DNA of 64,000 nucleotides from Streptomyces sp. NBC_00513 (GTDB lineage Bacteria; Actinomycetota; Actinomycetes; Streptomycetales; Streptomycetaceae), in the NCBI RefSeq assembly GCF_041431415.1, contig NZ_CP107845.1, positions 4,588,001-4,652,000 of the forward strand, written 5' to 3'. Numbering within the stretch: position 1 is the stretch's first letter; each line of letters starts with the position of its first letter. The notes below the pieces were generated by a model. It saw only the letters and a program-made list of their open reading frames with translations. It was not told where the DNA came from and searched no databases. Positions 21,172 to 30,288 of this stretch are shown here, piece by piece. A program made the position numbers and the translations under genes.

Positions 21172-22689
21172 TCAGTGGACGGGGTGCATGGTGCGCTTGA
21201 GCCAGGGCGCCAGGGCGATCACGACGAGGCCCGCGGCCACCGCGATGGCACCGTTCACGCCGAAGTAGACGGGGTTGGAGACCTGCCCGTAGACCTTCAC
21301 CACCTGGGCCTGGATGCCGTTGGCCAAAGCCAGGGAGAGGAACCACAGGGCCATCGTCTGGCTCGCGTACGCCTTCGGGGCGAGTTTGGTGGTGGCCGAC
21401 ATGCCGGAGGTCTCCAGCAGCACGTCGCCGAGGCCCAGCAGCAGGTAGGAGCCGACGATCCACCAGGCGGCCATCTCGTACGTGTCGTCGGCGTGCCCGG
21501 ACGTGGGGATGACCATCAGCAGGAACGACAGACCGCCCAGGATCACCCCGATGGCGATCTTGTTGGAGGCGTGCGGCTGTCGGCTGCCCATCCGGGCCCA
21601 CAGCGCGGCCACGACCGGCGCCAGCGCCACCTCGAAGGCGCCGAGCGCCGAGGCGTACCAGCCGGCGGGGAAGTGGAAGCCGAGGATCTCCGTGCGGGCG
21701 TTCGTCGAGGCCAGCAGCATCATGGTCGAGTACGCCTGGAAGAGGATGAAGTTGAACGCGACCGAGGCCAGGAAGAGGACCACGTACGGGCGCAGCCGTC
21801 CGCGCTCCGCGGGCGTCACCTCGGGGCTGCGGAACATCACCACGAAGTAGGCGATCGGGGCGATCACCGAGATCAGGGTCAGCAGGTCCACGAACCGGCC
21901 CATGGTGAGCCAACCGGCCAGGGCGAGCGCGGTGGCCACGACGGCCACCAGGAGCAGCCCGCCGACGATCCGCCACATCGCCGTGCGCATCGCGTCGGGG
22001 GCGAGCGCGAACTCGGCCGAGTGCTTTCGTCCGGCCAGATGGCGGCGTCCCAGGACGTACTGGATCAGCCCTGCGGTCATGCCGATGGCGGCGGCGGAGA
22101 ACCCCCAGTGCCAGCCCTCGTTCTCACCGAGCCACGCGGTGATCAGGGGGCCGGCGAACGCGCCGATGTTGATCGCCATGTAGTACAGGGCGAAGCCCGC
22201 GTCGCGCCGCTGGTCGTCGGTCCGGTAGAGCCTGCCGACCATGCTGGCCACGTTGGGCTTGAGCAGGCCGGTGCCCGCGCTGATCAGGCCGAGGCCCACC
22301 CACGTCATGACGGCGGTCGGCACGGCCATGGCGTAGTGGCCGCAGGCGATCAGGATGCCGCCGTAGAGCACCGCTCGATAGGAACCGAGGATCCGGTCGG
22401 CGAGCCATCCGCCCGCGACGGAGACGAGGTAGACCATGGTCCCGTAGGCCGCCGAGACGGAGGCCGCGGTGCCCGGGCTCATCCCCAGGCCGCCGTTCGC
22501 CACCGTGTCCGCGAAATAGAGGACGAGGATGGCCTGCATGCCCAGGAACGAGAAGCGCTCCCAGACCTCCAGTCCGGAGAGCGTGGCCAGACCCCTGGGG
22601 TGTCCGAGGAAGGCGTGGTCGTCTCCCGGTGGCGGCTGGTCCGCCTCCGGGTCGTTCGGCTCGTCTCGATCGGCTGTGGTTCTGGACAA
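21172..22689 (-). CDS. POT/PTR family proton-dependent oligopeptide transporter
   Basis: 505 aa from the TTG at 22689. The peptide-transporter signatures are present: the E-x-x-E-R-like start of TM1 (LEVWERFSFLGMQAILVLYF), GGWLADRILGSYRAVLYGG, and the FYMAINIG-type signature as FALYYMAINIGAF with PLI after it. About 14 membrane helices are expected. Upstream in-frame sequence to 22833 (48 codons) is Arg/Cys-rich and unlike the family, and AGAAGG lies just before the TTG, so the later start is preferred; the 4-base spacing is short and leaves some doubt. Probably co-transcribed with the S15-type hydrolase downstream. Confidence 0.9.
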   Translation of the reverse strand: MSRTTADRDEPNDPEADQPPPGDDHAFLGHPRGLATLSGLEVWERFSFLGMQAILVLYFADTVANGGLGMSPGTAASVSAAYGTMVYLVSVAGGWLADRILGSYRAVLYGGILIACGHYAMAVPTAVMTWVGLGLISAGTGLLKPNVASMVGRLYRTDDQRRDAGFALYYMAINIGAFAGPLITAWLGENEGWHWGFSAAAIGMTAGLIQYVLGRRHLAGRKHSAEFALAPDAMRTAMWRIVGGLLLVAVVATALALAGWLTMGRFVDLLTLISVIAPIAYFVVMFRSPEVTPAERGRLRPYVVLFLASVAFNFILFQAYSTMMLLASTNARTEILGFHFPAGWYASALGAFEVALAPVVAALWARMGSRQPHASNKIAIGVILGGLSFLLMVIPTSGHADDTYEMAAWWIVGSYLLLGLGDVLLETSGMSATTKLAPKAYASQTMALWFLSLALANGIQAQVVKVYGQVSNPVYFGVNGAIAVAAGLVVIALAPWLKRTMHPVH

Positions 22690-22879
22690 AACGCCTTCTC
22701 TGGTTGTTTCGGCTCTTCCAGAACATACCGGTGTGCATCGGGCGGTGCGCGCGTGGCGGCCGGGCAGGCGCTCTGGGTGATCGAAAACAGACCGGATACG
22801 CTGGCTTGAGTGATGGCAGCGACACATCGACAATCCATGTGATCGTCAAGGTGATCGTCAGCAGACAGGAGTACCCCTC

Positions 22880-23890
22880 GTGACCGTCGTCGGGCCGTTC
22901 GGACTGAGCGTGCGGGACCAGGCTCTTGAGACCGATGTCCAGGCCGGACTGGCCGCCGTCGAGGCGGGTCTGCTGGAGGCCACCAAGAGCGAAGTCCCCT
23001 TCATCACCGAGGCCGCGCAGCACCTGGTACGGGCCGGAGGCAAGCGGTTCCGGCCGTTGCTGGTGATGCTCGCGTCCCGCTTCGGGGATCCCTACGCCCC
23101 GGGCATCGTGCCGTCCGCCGTGGTGGTGGAGCTCACCCACCTGGCCACGCTCTACCACGACGACGTCATGGACGAGGCGGACGTGCGCCGCGGCGTGGAG
23201 AGCGCGAACGCCCGTTGGGGCAACTCCGTGGCCGTCCTGACGGGTGACTTCCTGTTCGCCCGCGCCTCGCACATCCTGGCCGACCTCGGGCCCGAGGCCG
23301 TCCGCATCCAGGCGGAGGCCTTCGAGCGCCTGGTGACGGGCCAGATCCTGGAGACGGCCGGTCCCCGCGACGGCCGCGACCCGGTCGCCCACTACCTCGA
23401 CGTCATCGCCGGCAAGACCGGCTCGCTGATCGCGGTCTCCGGCCGCTTCGGCGCGCTGATGTCCGGCGCCGACGAGTCGGTCGTCGACATCCTGACCCAG
23501 TACGGGGAGCGGCTCGGCACCGCCTTCCAGCTCGCCGACGACGTCCTGGACATCGCCTCGGACTCGCACGAGTCCGGCAAGACCCCCGGCACCGACCTGC
23601 GCGAGGGCATCCCCACGCTGCCCGTGCTGCGGCTGCGCGAGATGGCGGAGCGGGACGGGAACCCGGACGACCGGGAGCTCGTGGGGCTGCTGGACGGCGA
23701 TCTGACGGACGACGCCCGACACGCCGAGGTGCTGTCCCGGCTGCGCGTCCACCCGGCCCTGGAGCAGGCCCGACGGGACACCATCCGGTACGCGCAGGAG
23801 GCGCGGGCGACGCTCGCGCCGCTGCCCGAGTGTTTCGCCAAGTCGGCGCTCGAAGAACTGTGCGACGCGGTGGTGCACCGCGCGGGCTGA
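22880..23890 (+). CDS. Polyprenyl diphosphate synthase (likely menaquinone side chain)
   Basis: 336 aa. Trans-isoprenyl chain elongation from FPP or GGPP with IPP. The first aspartate-rich motif DDVMD is at 94-98 and the second, DDVLD, at 220-224. GGKRFRPLLVMLASRFGD and GKTGSLIAVSGRFGA are also family-typical. It resembles the long-chain (octa/nonaprenyl) group that makes the menaquinone tail, which fits its position between two complex I clusters in an organism that respires on menaquinone. Product length is inferred. GTG start. A hairpin lies 34 bases downstream. Confidence 0.92.
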   Translation: MTVVGPFGLSVRDQALETDVQAGLAAVEAGLLEATKSEVPFITEAAQHLVRAGGKRFRPLLVMLASRFGDPYAPGIVPSAVVVELTHLATLYHDDVMDEADVRRGVESANARWGNSVAVLTGDFLFARASHILADLGPEAVRIQAEAFERLVTGQILETAGPRDGRDPVAHYLDVIAGKTGSLIAVSGRFGALMSGADESVVDILTQYGERLGTAFQLADDVLDIASDSHESGKTPGTDLREGIPTLPVLRLREMAERDGNPDDRELVGLLDGDLTDDARHAEVLSRLRVHPALEQARRDTIRYAQEARATLAPLPECFAKSALEELCDAVVHRAG

Positions 23891-23923
23891 GCTCCGCGAC
23901 GGACATCCCCCGCGACCGCGGAC

Positions 23924-23963
23924 CGGGCCCGGCAACCCCTACGGGTGGGGGATGCCGGGCCCG
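23924..23963 (+). terminator. Hairpin after polyprenyl synthase
   Basis: Inverted repeat with 11-bp arms CGGGCCCGGCA (23924-23934) and TGCCGGGCCCG (23953-23963); the inner CCCC/GGGG can pair further. It lies 34 bases past the stop. Confidence 0.75.
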
Positions 23964-24143
23964 TGTCGTGTCATCCCTGGGAGGTACGCGAACTTGAGTC
24001 CGGGGAGTGACGCCCCACCGCCCTCTTCTTTGGTCAGATAGAGGCACATCCCCACCAGATCGGGTGAGAGTGGCGGCGCGGGGTGGACGTGTACATGAAT
24101 GACGGGTAGGTCGCCGCCGTACACACAGAGGTAGGGCAGACAC

Positions 24144-25358
24144 ATGGCAACGAACACGAAGACCCACAAGGCCGCTCGGTACGCCGTACCGGTCGCGGTG
24201 TTCGGGGTGGCCGCGGCGACCATCGCGATGGTCCCGGCCTTCGCGAACGCCGGAGGACCGGACCTGCCGAAGGTGACGGCCCAGCAGCTGATCGAGAAGA
24301 TCGCCGCCTCGGACGTCCAGGAGCTGTCCGGCAGCGCCCGGGTCAGCACCGACCTCGGCCTGCCGACCCTGGCGAGCGGCCTGCTCGGCGGCGGGGGCGT
24401 CGCGGGCGGCTCGGCCGACCCGCAGGACAAGGTCGCGCAGCTGGCCAACGGCACCCACACCTTCCGCGTCGCGGCCGACGGCCCGGACCGCCAGAAGCTC
24501 ACGTTCCTGGACGGCAAGGACGAGTACAGCCTCATCCACAACGGCACGGACGTGTGGGGCTACGACAGCCAGTCCAACGAGGCCTGGCACGAGAAGCACG
24601 ATGAGGCGGCCGCCAAGGGCAAGGACGGCCACAAGACGGCCGACCGGCTCGGCGCCTCGCCCCAGCAGCTGGCCCAGGACGTCCTGAAGGCCGCCGGCAC
24701 GACCACGGACGTCAGCGTCGGCGACACCGCGCAGGTGGCCGGCCGGGACGCCTACCAGCTCGTGCTCAAGCCCAAGCAGTCCGGTTCCACCGTCGGCTCC
24801 GTCCAGATCTCGGTCGACGCCAAGAACGGCGTGCCGCTGCGCGTGCAACTGCTGTCCAGCCAGGGCGGCAAGCCGATCGTGGACGCCGGCTTCACCAAGG
24901 TGGACTTCGCCAAGCCGGCCGCCGACGTCTTCGCCTTCACCCCGCCCAAGGGCGCCAAGGTGACCGAGGGCGCCGCCGAGGCGGACAAGGGCGGCAAGGG
25001 CGAGCACGGCAAGGAGTGGAAGGGCCTGGACGCCTTCCCGGGCCTCGGCGCCCTCACCGGCGGCGCGGGCGACGGCGACGTGAAGGTGCTCGGCGAGGGT
25101 TGGGCGACGGTCGCACAGATCTCCGTACCGGGCGGCAAGGGCCTCAAGGACGCCGAGGCCGCGGCGAACGGCAAGGACGCCCCCAAGGAGGCCAAGCAGT
25201 TCATCGACTCGCTCGGTGAGAAGGTCAACGGCTCGTTCGGTACCGGCCGGGTCTTCTCGACCCGCCTGGTCAACGCGCTGATCACCGACGACGGCAAGGT
25301 CTACGTCGGCGCCGTCACCAAGGACGCGCTGGTGAAGACGGCCAACGCGGCGAAGTAG
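24144..25358 (+). CDS. LolA-like secreted protein (DUF2092 / lipoprotein-carrier fold)
   Basis: 404 aa. An N-terminal signal segment (VPVAVFGVAAATIAMVPAFANA) ends near residue 36. The mature protein has the LolA/RseB-like pattern: an early QQLIEKI helix, a strand-rich core with SGSARV, FRVAADGPDRQKLTFL and EYSLIHNGTDVWGYD, then KQSGSTVGSVQISVDAKNG and FAFTPPKGA. Gram-positive members are secreted or membrane-anchored and of uncertain function; RseB homologues sense envelope stress. There is a Gly/Lys-rich insert near residue 270. It stands alone, without the ABC transporter genes that sometimes accompany such proteins. Confidence 0.85.
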   Translation: MATNTKTHKAARYAVPVAVFGVAAATIAMVPAFANAGGPDLPKVTAQQLIEKIAASDVQELSGSARVSTDLGLPTLASGLLGGGGVAGGSADPQDKVAQLANGTHTFRVAADGPDRQKLTFLDGKDEYSLIHNGTDVWGYDSQSNEAWHEKHDEAAAKGKDGHKTADRLGASPQQLAQDVLKAAGTTTDVSVGDTAQVAGRDAYQLVLKPKQSGSTVGSVQISVDAKNGVPLRVQLLSSQGGKPIVDAGFTKVDFAKPAADVFAFTPPKGAKVTEGAAEADKGGKGEHGKEWKGLDAFPGLGALTGGAGDGDVKVLGEGWATVAQISVPGGKGLKDAEAAANGKDAPKEAKQFIDSLGEKVNGSFGTGRVFSTRLVNALITDDGKVYVGAVTKDALVKTANAAK

Positions 25359-25394
25359 CCCGGCCGGCCCCACCAAGGGGTCACGCGGGCACGG

Positions 25395-25428
25395 AGGGTG
25401 GCCGGGGACCTGTGTCCCCGGCCACCCT
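25395..25428 (+). terminator. Strong hairpin after the LolA-like gene
   Basis: Perfect 15-bp inverted repeat with a 4-base loop (arms 25395-25409 and 25414-25428), followed by TCTGCCGTTCC. It separates the LolA-like gene from the antitoxin-like gene. Confidence 0.88.
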
Positions 25429-25446
25429 TCTGCCGTTCCTCTCCTG

Positions 25447-25468
25447 CGTACAGCACGACCGCTGTACG
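25447..25468 (+). promoter_or_regulatory. Palindromic operator of the toxin-antitoxin-like pair
   Basis: A perfect inverted repeat CGTACAGC-N6-GCTGTACG lies 9 bases upstream of the antitoxin-like ATG. Ribbon-helix-helix antitoxins bind such sites to autoregulate their own operon. The site and its symmetry are seen; the binder is inferred. Confidence 0.7.
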
Positions 25469-25477
25469 GTGAACGCC

Positions 25478-25681
25478 ATGTCGAGACACGTCACCATCCG
25501 CCTGGACGAAGAGTTCCACGAGCGCCTCAAGGCGCGCGCGGCGGCTTTGGGGACGACGGTGACCGCGCTGATCACCGAGGTCACCGAACGCGAACTGGAC
25601 GAGGACCGAAAGTCGTTCCTCTCCGGCATCGAGGAGTTCGCCGACCACTGGAGCTACTTCCAGGAGCGGTTCGGCAATTGA
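25478..25681 (+). CDS. Ribbon-helix-helix antitoxin-like protein
   Basis: 67 aa. The N-terminus MSRHVTIRLDEEFHERLKAR with a following ALGTTVTALITEVTERELDE has the strand-helix-helix pattern of Arc/MetJ/CopG proteins: an alternating hydrophobic beta strand, then two amphipathic helices. The acidic C-terminal tail (SGIEEFADHWSYFQERFG) is the part that in such systems neutralises the toxin. The ATG at 25478 is chosen because upstream in-frame residues are unlike the family and overlap the terminator. The stop overlaps the start of the next gene (TTGA), which suggests a two-gene operon. Confidence 0.82.
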   Translation: MSRHVTIRLDEEFHERLKARAAALGTTVTALITEVTERELDEDRKSFLSGIEEFADHWSYFQERFGN

Positions 25682-26094
25682 AGATCACCATGGAGTGGGC
25701 CTGGACGGCCCTGGCTCATCACCTGCCGTCGGATCCCGCCGTGTGGGATCCCTCCGGGGTGGCCGCCGCGGTCGCCCGGCACCAGAACGACCTCGTCCTG
25801 GTACCCGAACAGCCCGCCCCGGACACCGCGTGGCGGGCCGCCGCGTTTCTGCACACCCTCGCGGTCTGCCCGGCGCTGGAATCCCCGATGAACGAGTTCT
25901 ACGCGGCCGCCGCCACCCGCTCGTACCTGCGGGTGGCCGGGGCGAAGCAGCTGCCCTCCCCGGAGGAGTTGGGGGACCTCGTCGAGGCGGCGAAGCTGGG
26001 CCGGTTGGACATCGGCGCGGTCGCCGACGAACTGCGCAGCCTCATCAGGGAACCCCTGCCGGCCTCGCTGCGGGGCCACGCGGAGGACGCGTAG
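25678..26094 (+). CDS. Doc/Fic-fold toxin-like protein without the catalytic motif
   Basis: 138 aa from a TTG overlapping the antitoxin stop (an ATG at 25690 is possible). The pattern matches small actinobacterial proteins usually called Fic/Doc-family toxin components: a helix with VAAAVARHQNDLVLVPE, then DTAWRAAAFLHTLAVCPALESPMNEFYAAAATRSYLRVAG, then SPEELGDLVEAAKLGRLD. The region at 62-80 corresponds to the place where Doc and Fic enzymes carry HPFxDGNKR; here it reads VCPALESPMNEF, so the catalytic His and the anion-binding residues are absent. It may be inactive, act differently, or be a domesticated partner. The operon context with a DNA-binding antitoxin is clear. Confidence 0.72.
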   Translation: MKITMEWAWTALAHHLPSDPAVWDPSGVAAAVARHQNDLVLVPEQPAPDTAWRAAAFLHTLAVCPALESPMNEFYAAAATRSYLRVAGAKQLPSPEELGDLVEAAKLGRLDIGAVADELRSLIREPLPASLRGHAEDA

Positions 26095-26152
26095 ACGGTG
26101 CGGCGAGGCCGGTCCGGGAGATTCCGGTGGCTTCCGAGGGCGCCGGAAGGTC

Positions 26153-27583
<1,431 letters not shown>

Positions 27584-27621
27584 TCAAGACCACAATCCGG
27601 TCAGGGCGGTTCGGAAAGCGG

Positions 27622-27658
27622 ACGATCCCCGGTACGGGGGTTCCGTACCGGGGATCGT
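27622..27658 (-). terminator. Hairpin after rarD
   Basis: Perfect 16-bp inverted repeat with a 5-base loop (arms 27622-27637 and 27643-27658), 20 bases past the end of the RarD-type gene. On this strand it sits between that gene and the promoter region of the M28 peptidase. Confidence 0.85.
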
Positions 27659-27678
27659 GGGGCGGGAAGGGCGAGCCG

Positions 27679-28653
27679 CTACGCGGGCTCGCGGGCCGTC
27701 GTCGGCTCCGTCGCAGCGGCCGCGGGGGCGGCCGGCGCGAGGGTCGCGGCGGCGGCCAGACGGGCCCGGGAGCGACGCGAGGTCCGCAGCGCGTCCCAGG
27801 TCAGCAGGGCCAGTGCGGCCCAGACCAGGGAGAAGCCCGCCCACCGCTCGGGCGGCATCGCCTCGTGGAAGTACAGGACGCCCAGCCCGAACTGGAACAC
27901 CGGGGCCATGTACTGGAGCAGGCCCAGTGTCGACAGCGGCACCCGGATCGCGGCCGCGCCGAAGAACACCAGCGGGACCGCGGTGACCAGCCCGGTCGCG
28001 GCCAGCAGCGCGGAGTGGCCGAGGCCCTCCGTCGCGAAGGTGGACCGCCCCTGCGCGGCCAGCCACAGCAGGTAGCCGAGGGCGGGCGGGAACAGCAGCG
28101 CGGTCTCCGCGGTCAGTGACTCCAGGCCGCTCATGTTGAGCTTCTTCTTGATCAGCCCGTACGTGGCGAAGGAGAAGGCCAGCGCCAGGGAGATCCAGGG
28201 CGGCCGCCCGTACCCGATGGCCAGCACGAGCACCGCGGAGAAGCCGACGCCGACGGCCACCCACTGGGCCCGGCGCAGCCGTTCGCCGAGCACCAGGACG
28301 CCGATCGCGATGGTGACCAGGGGATTGATGAAGTAGCCGAGGCTGGCCTCGACGACCTGGCCGTTGTTGACCGACCAGATGTACAGGCCCCAGTTCACGC
28401 TGATCACGGAGGCGGCCAGGGCGGTCAGGGCCAGCTTGCGCGGTTGGCGCACGAGCTCGGCCATCCAGCTCCAGTGGCGCAGGGCGAGGAGGGCGATCCC
28501 GACGACGGCGAGCGACCACACCATGCGGTGGGCCAGGATCTCGATCGCCCCGGAGGGCTTCAGGAGGGGCCAGAAGAGGGGGACCAACCCCCACATCCCG
28601 TACGCGCCGAATCCGTAGAGCAGTCCCGTGCGCTGCTCGTTCTCCGCCTTCAC
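27679..28653 (-). CDS. rarD: EamA-family transporter, RarD type
   Basis: 324 aa integral membrane protein with ten predicted helices in two EamA repeats. The RarD group signature is visible at the start (GLLYGFGAYGMWGLVPLFWPLL), followed by HRMVWSL, NWGLYIWSVNNGQVVEASLGYFINPL and VFFGAAAIRVPLSTLGLLQYMAPVFQF. RarD proteins are linked to chloramphenicol sensitivity and probably export small solutes; the substrate is unknown. The GTG at 28653 has TGGAGG at good distance; an ATG nine codons upstream lacks this. The C-terminal 35 residues are an Ala-rich hydrophilic tail. Confidence 0.92.
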   Translation of the reverse strand: MKAENEQRTGLLYGFGAYGMWGLVPLFWPLLKPSGAIEILAHRMVWSLAVVGIALLALRHWSWMAELVRQPRKLALTALAASVISVNWGLYIWSVNNGQVVEASLGYFINPLVTIAIGVLVLGERLRRAQWVAVGVGFSAVLVLAIGYGRPPWISLALAFSFATYGLIKKKLNMSGLESLTAETALLFPPALGYLLWLAAQGRSTFATEGLGHSALLAATGLVTAVPLVFFGAAAIRVPLSTLGLLQYMAPVFQFGLGVLYFHEAMPPERWAGFSLVWAALALLTWDALRTSRRSRARLAAAATLAPAAPAAAATEPTTAREPA

Positions 28654-28721
28654 GGGGCCTCCAGTACGACTTCCGGCCACTCGCCACCCGAGTCACAACC
28701 CCACGAAGGTATCGCCGTACC

Positions 28722-28768
28722 GCCCGGATGTCATGCCCGTAAGGGGGAGATACTCATGACACCCGGGC
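28722..28768 (-). repeat. Long inverted repeat between rarD and the NmrA-type gene
   Basis: Arms 28722-28735 and 28755-28768 pair over 14 positions with one mismatch and a 19-base loop. It may be the terminator of the NmrA-type gene (which ends at 28832) or a regulatory site for rarD; sequence alone does not decide. Confidence 0.5.
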
Positions 28769-28831
28769 TGATGGGGTGGAGGTCGAGCCGGCCTCGAACG
28801 GACCTTGAGTCGGGCCGGCCCCCGGCGCGGC

Positions 28832-29689
28832 TCAGGCCAGGGCCGAGGCGATGGCCGTCGCCACCGGGGTCGTCGGGCGTCCGATCAGGCGGGCCAGGTC
28901 ACCGCTCGTTCCCGCCAGCCGGCCGCGCGAGATCGCCGCGTCCACGTCGACGAGGATCGCCGCGAAGCCCTCGGGCACCCCCGCGCCGGTCAGGATCCCC
29001 AGGTGGGTGTCGGCCGGCACCTCGGCGTACGCGACCTCGCGGCCGGACTGCCTCGCGACCTCGGCCGCGTACTCCGCCAGGCTCCAGGCCGTGTCGCCGG
29101 ACAGCTCGTACACCGCGTTCAGGTGCCCCCCGCCGGTCAGCACCACCGCCGCCGCGGCGGCGTAGTCCGCCCGCGCGGCGGACGCGATGCGGCCCTCGCC
29201 GGCGCTGCCGACGACCGCGCCGTGCTCCAGCACCACGGGCAGTTGGGCGGTGTAGTTCTCGTGGTACCAGCCGTTGCGCAGGAAGGTGTACGGGAGCCCC
29301 GAGTCGAGGATCGCCTGCTCGGTGACCTTGTGTTCGGCCGCCAGGTCGAAGTCCGCCTCGGGGCCGCCGAGGACGCCGGTGTACGCGAGCTGCGCCACGC
29401 CGGCCGTCTTCGCCGCCTCGATCACGGCGGTGTGCTGCGGAACCCGGCGTCCGACCTCGCTGCCGGAGATCAGCAGCACCCGGTCGCCGGCCCCGAAGGC
29501 CCCGGCCAGGCTCGCCGGCTCGTCGTAGTCGGCGAGCCGTACGTCGATGCCGCGCGCGGCCAGGTCGGCGGCCTTCTCCTTGTTCCGTACGACGACGGCG
29601 ACGCGCTCGGCGGGGACCCGTTCGAGCAGCTCCTCGATGACGAGGCGGCCGAGGGATCCGGTGGCTCCGGTGACGACGATGCTGCTCAT
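28832..29689 (-). CDS. NmrA/QorB-like NAD(P)-binding oxidoreductase
   Basis: 285 aa atypical short-chain dehydrogenase. The Rossmann motif VTGATGSLGRLV is at the N-terminus and the family pattern LAYTGVLGG, then GLPYTFLRNGWYHENY follows. It resembles E. coli QorB (NADPH:quinone reductase) and NmrA-type proteins. It lacks a standard YxxxK active site, so it is either a quinone reductase or a redox sensor. It is divergently transcribed from an HxlR-family regulator, the usual arrangement for quinone- or electrophile-responsive genes. Confidence 0.88.
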   Translation of the reverse strand: MSSIVVTGATGSLGRLVIEELLERVPAERVAVVVRNKEKAADLAARGIDVRLADYDEPASLAGAFGAGDRVLLISGSEVGRRVPQHTAVIEAAKTAGVAQLAYTGVLGGPEADFDLAAEHKVTEQAILDSGLPYTFLRNGWYHENYTAQLPVVLEHGAVVGSAGEGRIASAARADYAAAAAVVLTGGGHLNAVYELSGDTAWSLAEYAAEVARQSGREVAYAEVPADTHLGILTGAGVPEGFAAILVDVDAAISRGRLAGTSGDLARLIGRPTTPVATAIASALA

Positions 29690-29781
29690 GGTGCGCTCCT
29701 GGGTGGTCCGGCGGTGCGGGCTGATGTCACTACCGTACGGAGAGCGCTAACTATTCGGAAGTACCCACTCTGAAGTAAGGT

Positions 29782-29799
29782 ACTTACATGCAGGTAAGT
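29782..29799 (+). promoter_or_regulatory. Palindrome across the hxlR-type start codon
   Basis: ACTTAC-N6-GTAAGT is a perfect inverted repeat whose spacer begins with the ATG of the regulator at 29788. An overlapping looser repeat (AAGTACC at 29759-29765 and GGTACTT at 29779-29785) fills the rest of the 98-base divergent region. HxlR/YodB-type regulators bind short AT-rich dyads like these, so this is a likely operator for both genes. Confidence 0.6.
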
Positions 29800-30150
29800 G
29801 TGAAGGCTCCGATGTGTCCCTCCCGCGGCGTGCTGGAACACGTCACCAGCCGCTGGGGCGTCCTCGTGCTCGCCGCCCTGGTCGAGCGCTCGTACCGGTT
29901 CAGCGAACTCCGCCGGGAGGTGGCCGGGGTCAGCGAGAAGATGCTGGCCCAGACCCTCCAGACGCTGGAGCGCGACGGATTCCTGCTGCGCGAGGCGCAG
30001 CCGGTGATCCCGCCCCGGGTGGACTACTCGCTCACCGACCTGGGCCGCGAGGCCGCCGAGCAGGTGTGGGCGCTCGCCCGCTGGACCGAGCGCCGGACTG
30101 CCGACGTGCAGGCGGCCCGCGCCGCGTACGACGAAGCCCGGACCGCGTAG
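29788..30150 (+). CDS. HxlR-family transcriptional regulator
   Basis: 120 aa winged-helix protein. The family pattern is clear: MCPSRGVLEHVTSRWGVLVLAAL, RFSELRREVAGVSEKMLAQTLQTLERDGFLLR and a wing ending in YSLTDLGREAAE. C10 sits where redox-sensing HxlR proteins such as YodB and QorR have their reactive cysteine, so it could sense quinones or electrophiles. The ATG at 29788 lacks a good ribosome site; a GTG at 29800 would still keep the domain but drops four residues. It probably controls the divergent NmrA-type gene and itself. Confidence 0.88.
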   Translation: MQVSVKAPMCPSRGVLEHVTSRWGVLVLAALVERSYRFSELRREVAGVSEKMLAQTLQTLERDGFLLREAQPVIPPRVDYSLTDLGREAAEQVWALARWTERRTADVQAARAAYDEARTA

Positions 30151-30172
30151 CGCGCTCCGGGCTCCCGCCGCA

Positions 30173-30229
30173 CGTCGTACCGCCGTCGGCTCGTCGTACT
30201 GCCGTCGGCCCGTCGTACCGCCGCCGTAC
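30173..30229. repeat. 19-bp tandem repeat, about 2.7 copies
   Basis: A unit close to CGTCGTACCGCCGTCGGCT occurs at 30173-30191 and 30192-30210, with a partial third copy from 30211. It lies in the gap between the hxlR-type gene and korB; no gene is apparent there. Confidence 0.7.
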
Positions 30230-30288
30230 CGCTCGTCATGTGCTGCCGCGCGCGGCGCGGTCGACGGTGACCGCCGGCCGGCGGTCGG

